From NCBI GenBank assembly GCA_052389895.1, contig JBQTHM010000053.1, positions 1-28,639 on the forward strand: a DNA stretch of 28,639 bases, written 5' to 3'. The DNA comes from CAVVXX01 sp052389895 (GTDB lineage Bacteria > Pseudomonadota > Alphaproteobacteria > Micropepsales > Micropepsaceae). Shown one piece after another: positions 22,803 through 28,639 of this stretch. The position numbers and the translations under genes were made by a program. Under the pieces are notes generated by a model. It was not told the DNA's origin. It worked only from the letters and a program-made list of their open reading frames with translations, and did not search any database. Every line of letters begins with the position of its first letter. The stretch's first letter is position 1.

Positions 22803-24137
22803 CTACTTCTGGAGCCGATCCTGCGAAGCTCGATCGCTTTCTTTCTTCAGCGCTTCGCGTTCGATCTTGAGCTGAATGACACGGCGGTCGACTTCGTCAA
22901 GTTCTTCAGGTTTGGAATCTACGTGCATGCGCAGGCGGCTTGCTGCCTCATCCATCAAGTCTATGGCCTTGTCGGGCAAGAAGCGATCCGCGATGTAACG
23001 GTGCGAAAGCGTCGCCGCCGCCACGATCGCGGCATCGGTAATGCGCACGCCGTGATGAACTTCGTATTTTTCCTTGAGACCGCGAAGAATGGAAACCGTG
23101 TCTTCCGCCGTTGGTTCAGAAACGAACAGGGGCTGGAAGCGACGCGCGAGTGCCGCATCTTTCTCAACATGCTTGCGATATTCGTCGAGCGTGGTGGCAC
23201 CGATGCAGTGCAGCTCGCCGCGCGCCAATGCCGGTTTGAGCAGGTTCGAGGCATCCATCGAGCCTTCCGCGCGGCCAGCGCCCACAATCGTATGCATTTC
23301 GTCGATAAAGAGAATGATCTGACCGCCGGCGGCCGTAATTTCCGACAGCAGAGCCTTGAGCCGCTCTTCAAATTCGCCTCGAAATTTCGTGCCCGCCACG
23401 AGCGCGCCCATGTCGAGCGCCATCAACCGCTTGTCGCGGAGCGACTCGGGCACATCGCCATTCACAACGCGCAGCGCTAGCCCTTCTACAATCGCTGTCT
23501 TGCCCACGCCGGATTCGCCTATAAGAACGGGATTGTTCTTCGTCCTACGGGAAAGAATCTGAATCGTTCGGCGAATCTCTTCGTCTCGGCCGATCACGGG
23601 ATCCAGCTTTCCGCGGCGCGCGGCATCGGTGAGGTCGCGTGCATATTTCTTTAGCGCGTCATACGCGTTTTCCGCCGTCGCAGAGTCCGCGGCGCGGCCC
23701 TTGCGGAGATTGTTTATTGCTGCATTCAGGTTCTGTGCTGTTACTCCTGCGGTTTTCAGCGCCTTTGAGGCATCAGTCCCCGGCAGTAGCGCGATGGCCA
23801 AAAGCAATCGTTCAGCCGTAACAAACGAATCGCCCGCTTTCTTTGCGATTTCCTGCGCCTGATCCATCAGGCGCGCGGTTTCGGGGGCGAGATAGATCTG
23901 CGCTCCCGTGCCTTCGACGCGCGGCATACGGGCTAGCGCCATTTCCGTCTGGCGGAGGGCTTCTTCGGGGCGTGCGCCGGCCGATTGGACGAGGCGAGCC
24001 GCGAGGCCTTCCTCGTCGTCGAGGAGCACTTTGAGAACATGTTCCGGAGTTATGCGCTGGTGTTGAGAACGGAGTGCAAGCGCTTGCGCCGATTGCAGGA
24101 ACCCCCGTGTGCGTTCGGTGAATTTTTCCAGGTCCAT
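22803..24137 (-). CDS. clpB: ClpB N-terminal fragment (N domain and NBD1), as read
   Basis: If the TAG at 22803-22805 is real, translation from the ATG at 24137 gives a 444-residue product. It holds the substrate-binding N domain and the whole of NBD1, with Walker A 207-214 and Walker B 274-280, and ends early in the M domain. The frame is open upstream to 24227, but residues before MDLEKFTERT do not match ClpB, and GAGGAG lies just before the ATG. Such a fragment lacks NBD2, the stronger hexamerisation and threading motor, so disaggregase activity would not be expected. It might mix with other subunits; this is speculation. See the full-length entry for the lesion. Confidence 0.75.
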   Translation of the reverse strand: MDLEKFTERTRGFLQSAQALALRSQHQRITPEHVLKVLLDDEEGLAARLVQSAGARPEEALRQTEMALARMPRVEGTGAQIYLAPETARLMDQAQEIAKKAGDSFVTAERLLLAIALLPGTDASKALKTAGVTAQNLNAAINNLRKGRAADSATAENAYDALKKYARDLTDAARRGKLDPVIGRDEEIRRTIQILSRRTKNNPVLIGESGVGKTAIVEGLALRVVNGDVPESLRDKRLMALDMGALVAGTKFRGEFEERLKALLSEITAAGGQIILFIDEMHTIVGAGRAEGSMDASNLLKPALARGELHCIGATTLDEYRKHVEKDAALARRFQPLFVSEPTAEDTVSILRGLKEKYEVHHGVRITDAAIVAAATLSHRYIADRFLPDKAIDLMDEAASRLRMHVDSKPEELDEVDRRVIQLKIEREALKKESDRASQDRLQK

Positions 24138-24229
24138 CAGCTGCTCCTCGCCCGTCCCCGCGGCGCAATGCGCTTGCGGGGGCGTCGTACGGATCTGCGG
24201 GCCCAAATGGCACCCGCTCCCAGTCACTA

Positions 24230-24257
24230 ATGTGGCCTCTGGTTTTCCTCGAACAAG
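24230..24257 (-). promoter_or_regulatory. Sigma-32-like heat-shock promoter of clpB
   Basis: On the minus strand CTTGTT (24257-24252), preceded by CCC, is followed after 16 bases by CCACAT then TA (24235-24228). This resembles the heat-shock sigma consensus CCCTTGAA-N13 to 15-CCCCATNTA. It lies about 95 bases before the clpB ATG. The spacing is slightly long and two bases differ, so this is a moderate call that rests partly on clpB being a classic sigma-32 target. Confidence 0.4.
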
Positions 24258-24262
24258 GGGCG

Positions 24263-24727
24263 TTAACGGACCGTGGCTTCGTCCATATCGCCTTCTTCTC
24301 TCGTCTCGCCCTGGTCGGAGAGAGTGAAGGACGGCCCGCTTCCCGGTGGCGGCTGACCATAGGGCTGCGACGCCACACCAGGACCACGACCGTCGCCCGC
24401 ATGGCCTTGCTGCCCATATTGGGGCTGCGGCTGGTAGGGCTGACCCCCGGGCTGGGTATTCTGGCCCTGCTGGTAGCCTCCCTGCTGCTGTTGCTGATAT
24501 TGAGTCTGGTTCGCCATCAGGATGCGGTAGTAGTGCTCCGCGTGCTGGAGATAGTTTTCCTGGGCTACGCGATCGCCAGCTGACCCTGCGTCGCGGGCGA
24601 ACTGGAGGTATTTCTCGTAAATGTTGGCAGCCGTGCCACGAATCTTCACATCCGGGCCAGCGCTGTCGAGCGAACGGTTATGATTGTTTGGCGGTCCTCT
24701 TCGGCCGCGTCCGCGTGAACGTTTCAC
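24263..24727 (-). CDS. DUF4167 domain protein
   Basis: A 154-residue protein of the alphaproteobacterial DUF4167 family, of unknown function. The N-terminus is very basic (KRSRGRGRRG). The conserved core, about residues 22-72, contains GPDVKIRGTAANIYEKYLQFARDAGSAGDRVAQENYLQHAEHYYRI. The remainder is low-complexity and rich in Gln, Gly and Pro, then acidic at the end, so it is probably disordered. The basic start suggests nucleic acid binding, but this is inference. The start is a GTG at 24727 with GGGGA six bases upstream; no ATG gives the core in full. prmC lies upstream on the same strand with a 287-base gap and clpB 125 bases downstream, an arrangement I recall as common in alphaproteobacteria. 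Confidence 0.87.
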   Translation of the reverse strand: MKRSRGRGRRGPPNNHNRSLDSAGPDVKIRGTAANIYEKYLQFARDAGSAGDRVAQENYLQHAEHYYRILMANQTQYQQQQQGGYQQGQNTQPGGQPYQPQPQYGQQGHAGDGRGPGVASQPYGQPPPGSGPSFTLSDQGETREEGDMDEATVR

Positions 24728-25014
24728 TTTGTCCCCTTTATCCCTTTCTCATGTGTCAACCCACGTTTTTTCAGAGTGCACGGCATCCATGCGGAGAACG
24801 GCAAACAACGCTGCACAAACGCGCAGGGCGTTCCGAACTTAGTTCGCGCGTGTCTCGAACACTTTCTTCGCGTAGAGCAGCGCCGCTTGACGCTGTTCCC
24901 GTCCGATACCGCCGGTCTGCAGCCGGCGTCGTTCCGGGCGGGGCTCAATTCCGCGTCCCCTATGCCCGGAAAATATCCACTTCATGCTGGCCATTCCAAG
25001 TCTTTTTTCCCGGT
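24728..25014. other. 287-base gap between prmC and the DUF4167 gene
   Basis: I see no convincing gene, RNA or repeat in this gap. Short frames exist on both strands, but none has family resemblance or a good start site. A small GCCGG/CCGGC stem is the only local pairing noted. A promoter for the DUF4167 gene probably lies here but I could not place it. Confidence 0.4.
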
Positions 25015-25878
25015 CTATTGCGGCAAAGAAGCCACAAGCACACGGGGAATTTTCATCAAATCCACCGCTATTTCCCGGATGACAAGGCCGGCGTTGCGAA
25101 ATATCGCCGCAACAGGCGAAGCTTGACCTTTGCCAAGTTCCACATAGGCGCGACCGCGCGGTGCCAATCGCCTCGCGATTTGGGGCGCCAGTTGCCGATA
25201 TGCATCAAGGCCATCCTTGCCGCCGACAAGCGCGGATCTGGGCTCGTACCGCGCGACGTCCTCCATCAGCGACGCAAATTCTCGCTCGCTTACGTAAGGC
25301 GGATTGCACAGCACGATATCGAATTCTCCTTGAACCGCATCCCATCCCCCACGAACGATATCTGCGCGGACTGCCAGCTCATGCGCGCGAAGGTTGCGTT
25401 CAGCCCAAGTCGCTGCGTCATCAGCGGTTTCGACGCCCACACCTTCCGCTTGCGGGCGCTCTTTCAGAAACGCAATGAGCAGGCATCCCGATCCCGTGCC
25501 CAGATCAAGAACTCGCAACCCGGCGCCAGTCCCCGGAAAGCCTTTTAGCGCCGCTTCGACTAGAGTTTCGCTTTCGGGGCGCGGTACGAGAACACCGCGT
25601 CCAACTGCAAAATCGAGGCTCCAGAACTCACGTTTGCCTAGGATGTAGGCCACAGGTTCCCGCCGCCCACGCCGGGCGAGCATAGCGCGGTATAACTCAA
25701 CTTCGCGCTGAACGGGTGCGCGGCCAGCCGCCAAATCGTCGGGTTCGACACCCATTGCCGCTCCCAGCAGCACGCGCGCCTCGAGCCGCGCCGCTTCAAT
25801 CCCTGCTGCACCAAGGCAATCAGCTCCATTCGCCAGAAGCGTTTCGATGTCCACTTTCGGTTCAGTATCGCGGCTCAA
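25015..25878 (-). CDS. prmC: Peptide chain release factor N5-glutamine methyltransferase
   Basis: PrmC (HemK) methylates the glutamine of the GGQ motif in release factors RF1 and RF2, using SAM, and so speeds termination. The 287-residue protein has an N-terminal helical domain, the REPVAYILGKREFWSLDF segment, the VPRPESETLVE stretch, SAM motif I DLGTGSG at 125-131 and the catalytic NPPY at 192-195. The start is a TTG at 25878 whose TTGA overlaps the prfA stop. No ATG is available in frame near the start, and translational coupling to prfA would help a weak start. It modifies the product of the gene directly before it, so enzyme and substrate share a transcript. Confidence 0.94.
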   Translation of the reverse strand: MSRDTEPKVDIETLLANGADCLGAAGIEAARLEARVLLGAAMGVEPDDLAAGRAPVQREVELYRAMLARRGRREPVAYILGKREFWSLDFAVGRGVLVPRPESETLVEAALKGFPGTGAGLRVLDLGTGSGCLLIAFLKERPQAEGVGVETADDAATWAERNLRAHELAVRADIVRGGWDAVQGEFDIVLCNPPYVSEREFASLMEDVARYEPRSALVGGKDGLDAYRQLAPQIARRLAPRGRAYVELGKGQASPVAAIFRNAGLVIREIAVDLMKIPRVLVASLPQ

Positions 25879-26954
25879 ATGGCTATTTCTTCGGCCGCCA
25901 ATCGGCTTGCCTGATCTTCGGCCACAAGCGCATTGATGATTTCTCCTAGATCATCGCCGGAAAGGACGTGGTCCAGCTTATACAGCGTCAAGTTGATGCG
26001 GTGATCGGTAACCCTCGCCTGCGGGAAGTTGTAAGTGCGGATCCGTTCCGAGCGGTCCCCCGAACCGACGAGTCCTTTGCGCTCGACCGCCCGCTCGGTT
26101 GCCTGCTTCTCTAGCTCGGCCTCATAGAGCCGCGCCTTCAAGATCTTTATCGCCTTAGCGCGGTTCTTGTGCTGCGATTTTTCTTCTTGCATGGCCACGA
26201 CGATACCGCTTGGGAGATGCGTGATGCGCACGGCGGATTCTGTCTTATTCACGTGTTGACCGCCCGCACCACTTGCCCGATAGACATCAATGCGCAGGTC
26301 TTTCTCTTGGACGTTGACATCGACGTCCCCCGGTTCCGGAAGCACGGCCACGGTCGCGGCAGACGTGTGAATACGCCCGCTTGCCTCTGTCACAGGCACG
26401 CGCTGCACCCGATGCACACCACTCTCAAACTTGAGTTTCGCGTATGCTCCCTGGCCTTCCACCGCGAGAACGGACTCCTTTACGCCACCAAGATCGCTTT
26501 CGCTCAAAGACAGCAGATCTGTTTTCCAGCCCTGTAACTGTGCATAGCGAATGTACATTCTAAGCAGCTCAGCAGCGAACAGCGCCGCCTCCTGTCCACC
26601 CGTACCAGCTCGGATTTCCACAATGGCGGAGGAGGAGTCCGCCGAGTCCTTCGGCAGCAGCATCAAATTTACGTCGCGCTCGAGCTGCGCGAATCGCTCC
26701 TTGAGCGCGCGCTCCTCTTCTGAGGCAAGTAATTTCAATTCGGCGTCTGTATTGGGATCGGCTAGGAGCCCCTCTGTCTGGTCTAACTGCTCGCGCGCCT
26801 GCTTATAGGCGCGGATGGCCGAAGCCACGGGCGCGAGCTGGGCGTGCTCCTTCGAAAGCTTGGCGAAGTCGCCCTTTGTCGCACCCTGGGCCAATTGCGC
26901 TTCAACGGCTGCAAATCGGTCCAACACGCGCTCGAGTTTAGCTTCGGGAATCAT
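25875..26954 (-). CDS. prfA: Peptide chain release factor 1
   Basis: RF1 recognises UAA and UAG codons in the ribosomal A site and triggers release of the finished protein. The 359-residue protein has the codon-recognition tripeptide as PVT at 187-189 (in RVQRVPVTEASGRIHTS; E. coli has PAT) and the peptidyl-tRNA hydrolysis motif GGQ at 231-233 (SGAGGQHVNKTESAVRI), whose Gln is the PrmC target. The length is normal. The ATG at 26954 lies 17 bases after the ispG stop. The presence of an apparently complete RF1 shows that UAG is a normal stop codon in this organism, which matters for the TAG in clpB. Confidence 0.96.
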   Translation of the reverse strand: MIPEAKLERVLDRFAAVEAQLAQGATKGDFAKLSKEHAQLAPVASAIRAYKQAREQLDQTEGLLADPNTDAELKLLASEEERALKERFAQLERDVNLMLLPKDSADSSSAIVEIRAGTGGQEAALFAAELLRMYIRYAQLQGWKTDLLSLSESDLGGVKESVLAVEGQGAYAKLKFESGVHRVQRVPVTEASGRIHTSAATVAVLPEPGDVDVNVQEKDLRIDVYRASGAGGQHVNKTESAVRITHLPSGIVVAMQEEKSQHKNRAKAIKILKARLYEAELEKQATERAVERKGLVGSGDRSERIRTYNFPQARVTDHRINLTLYKLDHVLSGDDLGEIINALVAEDQASRLAAEEIAI

Positions 26955-26971
26955 GGAGCTAGTCTGTCGCG

Positions 26972-28096
26972 CTACTGCGCAGGCTCAAGCGCGACCTTAT
27001 TTTCCGCCTCAATTTCAGCGGCCTTTTTCTCACACAACTCTACGATATGGTCGATGAGCCGAGCATTATCAAGTTTGTAGGCCGGCTCACCGTTCAAATA
27101 AACCATCCCGGCGCCGGCACCCCCGCCGGTGAAGCCGACATCGGTTTCACGCGCTTCGCCCGGGCCATTTACGACGCAGCCGATGATCGAAAGCGACATG
27201 GGTGTGGCGATGTGCTTGAGCCGGTCCTCCAGCATGCGAACGGTCTCGATCACGTTGAAACCCTGCCTGGCGCAAGACGGGCACGCGACGATGTTTACCC
27301 CGCGATGGCGGATTCCCAGGGTTTTCATTATATCGAAGCCGACGCGGACTTCTTCTTCGGGCTCCGCGGAAAGCGACACCCTGATTGTGTCTCCAATGCC
27401 CGCCCATAGAAGCGCGCCCATGCCAATGGACGACTTCACCGTGCCGGGCATAAGTCCGCCTGCCTCGGTTATGCCGATGTGCAGCGGGTAGCTGCACGCA
27501 GTCGCAAGCCCATGATAGGCGGCCACGGCCAGGAACACATCCGACGCCTTGGCGCTGATCTTGAATTCGAGAAAGCCATTTTCTTCCAGAATACGCGCGT
27601 GATTGAGCGCGCTTTCGATCATCGCCTCGGGGCACGGCTCCCCGTACCGCTCAAGCAGGTCGCGCTCGAGCGAGCCGGCGTTCACGCCGATGCGCATCGA
27701 ACACCCGTAATCCTTTGCAGCCTTGACCACTTCCTTTACGCGTTCGGATGAGCCGATATTGCCTGGGTTAATGCGAAGGCACGCGGCGCCAGCCTGCGCC
27801 GCCTCGATGGCCCGCCTGTAGTGAAAATGTATGTCCGCGACGATCGGCGCCTTTACTGACTTGACGATCGCCTTCAGCGCCTTCGTAGACTCCTCGTCGG
27901 GGCAGGAGACACGCACGATATCCGCACCCGCTTCCTCGAGACGGCGGATTTGCGCGACTGTGGCTGAGACATCGGCCGTCACCGTGTTAGTCATGGATTG
28001 CACGCTGATTGGTGCGTCACCACCGACTTCGATTTTTCCGACACGGATCTTGCGCGACTTTCGGCGGAAGATGTCGCGGTAAGGGCGAATGCTCAT
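26972..28096 (-). CDS. ispG: (E)-4-hydroxy-3-methylbut-2-enyl-diphosphate synthase
   Basis: IspG (GcpE) converts MEcPP to HMBPP in the MEP pathway, using a 4Fe-4S cluster. The 374-residue protein begins with the TIM-barrel part (VGGDAPISVQSMTNT, VRVSCPDEES, ADIHFHYRRA, RINPGNIGS). The cluster cysteines are C272, C275 and C307 (ACPSC then GCVVNGPGEARETD), with the usual spacing of 31 residues between the last two. It acts directly on the product of IspF, encoded at the other end of this window, though about 26 kb apart. The ATG at 28096 has GGGG nearby upstream. rodZ ends five bases before it, so the two are probably co-transcribed. The stop is TAG. Confidence 0.96.
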   Translation of the reverse strand: MSIRPYRDIFRRKSRKIRVGKIEVGGDAPISVQSMTNTVTADVSATVAQIRRLEEAGADIVRVSCPDEESTKALKAIVKSVKAPIVADIHFHYRRAIEAAQAGAACLRINPGNIGSSERVKEVVKAAKDYGCSMRIGVNAGSLERDLLERYGEPCPEAMIESALNHARILEENGFLEFKISAKASDVFLAVAAYHGLATACSYPLHIGITEAGGLMPGTVKSSIGMGALLWAGIGDTIRVSLSAEPEEEVRVGFDIMKTLGIRHRGVNIVACPSCARQGFNVIETVRMLEDRLKHIATPMSLSIIGCVVNGPGEARETDVGFTGGGAGAGMVYLNGEPAYKLDNARLIDHIVELCEKKAAEIEAENKVALEPAQ

Positions 28097-28101
28097 CGTG
28101 T

Positions 28102-28639
28102 CTACCCCGAACGCGCCGCGCCACGCCTGTCCACAATGGCTTGCGGATCCAGCGAGATAGCCTCGGTCGTCGTACTCCCGCGCCCGGCAAATCCCATTGA
28201 GGCCCCGTCCAATATAACTTCGACGGCACCGCCGTCGGGCGTGGTCAATGTGAGTCCGACCAAATTCGGTGCGCGATAAATATCACCGCGTCTCAGCGTG
28301 CGATTGAGATATACACGCTTATCGGGACCCTCAACCAAAAGGCGCGTCGAGCGATAGACACGGAGTTCGACGCGCGCGTTGACGTTTCGCACGCCATAAA
28401 CGTGGCCAAGCGGCGGCGGGACGACTTCCGGAGGCGCCTCCAAGCTTGAAATGCCTAGCTCCGCCGCGGGCGGCACGGCCGCAACGTGCGCTTCGGCCGG
28501 CGATAAATCGTTCGTCGTTGGCGCTGCCCGGGCTGCGCGTCGTGCAAACCTCGTTTGCGTTTCAGGGGTCGCCGGCGCCGACGCGGTTGACACGGCGGCA
28601 AGGCGGTCCGGCACAGGCGTTACCGGCTCGGAAAGCATG
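28102..28639 (-). CDS. rodZ: RodZ-like protein, C-terminal part (DUF4115 domain)
   Basis: Only the last 178 or so codons are in the window; the gene starts beyond the right edge. The visible part is a Pro/Ala-rich linker (about 80 residues) followed by a DUF4115 beta domain (VELRVYRSTRLLVEG, LNRTLRRGDIYRAPNLVGLTLTTPDGGAVEVILDG). This is the periplasmic C-terminal domain of RodZ, which has an N-terminal helix-turn-helix that binds MreB and one membrane helix. RodZ sets cell shape with the elongasome. Those N-terminal parts are not seen, so the name depends on the domain and on the position directly before ispG, where rodZ-like genes often lie in alphaproteobacteria. Confidence 0.75.
   Translation of the reverse strand, partial: MLSEPVTPVPDRLAAVSTASAPATPETQTRFARRAARAAPTTNDLSPAEAHVAAVPPAAELGISSLEAPPEVVPPPLGHVYGVRNVNARVELRVYRSTRLLVEGPDKRVYLNRTLRRGDIYRAPNLVGLTLTTPDGGAVEVILDGASMGFAGRGSTTTEAISLDPQAIVDRRGAARSG

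Larger units (their letters stand above)
21504..24137 (-). pseudogene. clpB: clpB disaggregase gene interrupted by one in-frame TAG
   Basis: Read through the stop, this frame encodes an 877-codon ClpB, the normal length. ClpB is a hexameric AAA+ chaperone that works with DnaK to dissolve protein aggregates after heat stress. Domains in order: N domain (1-145), NBD1 (Walker A GESGVGKT 207-214, Walker B IILFIDE 274-280), coiled-coil M domain, NBD2 (Walker A GPTGVGKT 604-611, Walker B VILFDE 672-677) and C-terminal domain. Codon 445 is TAG (minus strand, 22805-22803), between RLQK and ESELA in the M domain, where ClpB proteins normally continue with a hydrophobic residue such as Leu. TTG to TAG is a single change. 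There is no frameshift, deletion or second stop, so the lesion is very recent or is a base error. The ATG at 24137 has GAGGAG upstream. Confidence 0.85.

Noticed and set aside
22785..22805. Reassignment of TAG to an amino acid in this organism
   Set aside because: At least eight other genes end at TAG exactly where their families end, and a complete RF1 gene is present.
22701..23480. A 259-codon + strand frame spanning the clpB break
   Set aside because: It mirrors clpB codons on the opposite strand; the minus strand carries intact AAA+ motifs, so this is a shadow.
24754..24759. TTGACA on the minus strand as the -35 of the DUF4167 gene
   Set aside because: It is a perfect hexamer, but 17 bases on is GGGGAC, the Shine-Dalgarno region, not a -10; the start codon is too close.
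24346..25548. A 400-codon open frame on the + strand
   Set aside because: It runs antisense to the DUF4167 and prmC genes, has no recognisable domain, and is a shadow of GC-rich coding sequence.
1..28639. Mobile elements, CRISPR arrays, tRNA or rRNA genes
   Set aside because: No transposase or integrase frames, terminal repeats, regularly spaced repeats or tRNA-like folds were seen on either strand.

Overview
The window looks like an ordinary chromosomal stretch of an alphaproteobacterium. The evidence is a fused IspD-IspF enzyme, a COQ10/RatA-type protein beside cinA and lipA, a short NAD kinase, a DUF4167 protein between prmC and clpB, and the order rodZ-ispG-prfA-prmC. Base composition is fairly GC-rich and even throughout. 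I saw no phage, transposon, integron, CRISPR, tRNA or rRNA signal. I cannot name the genus from sequence alone.

Left part (1-6.8 kb): ispDF (5' end cut by the window edge and apparently frameshifted), pgpA and a CinA-C amidase run rightward as a tight operon. They converge on a leftward run of lipA, a single-domain response regulator, a large MASE1-PAS-PAS hybrid histidine kinase and a COQ10-like gene. A signalling pair therefore sits between the lipoate and quinone-binding genes.

Middle (6.9-13.9 kb): a stand-alone Aas-type acyl-ACP/acyl-CoA ligase (+), a class II aldolase/adducin protein (-), glycerol kinase (-), then moaA-nadK (+). These converge on a leftward four-gene set of CDP-alcohol phosphatidyltransferase, thiO-like oxidase, Ca2+/cation antiporter and HIT protein (12.6-15.7 kb).

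Right-centre (15.8-21.4 kb): msrA-ggt, a PadR regulator coupled to a HAAS/sensor membrane protein, and a membrane-anchored M23 peptidase with intact zinc ligands, all rightward.

Right part (21.5-28.6 kb), all leftward: partial rodZ, ispG, prfA, prmC, DUF4167 protein and clpB. clpB is split by one in-frame TAG inside the coiled-coil M domain, where the family normally has a residue such as Leu. TAG is used as an ordinary terminal stop by at least eight other genes here and RF1 is encoded, so recoding is unlikely. The choice is between a real nonsense mutation and a base-call error.

Genes are densely packed. Four-base start/stop overlaps couple lipA/REC, antiporter/HIT, phosphatidyltransferase/thiO, padR/sensor and prfA/prmC. 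No gap between genes exceeds 300 bases. I did not find a clearly new multi-gene system. The observations most worth checking are the broken clpB, the PadR-sensor unit, the signalling insertion in the lipA cluster, and several candidate regulatory sites.
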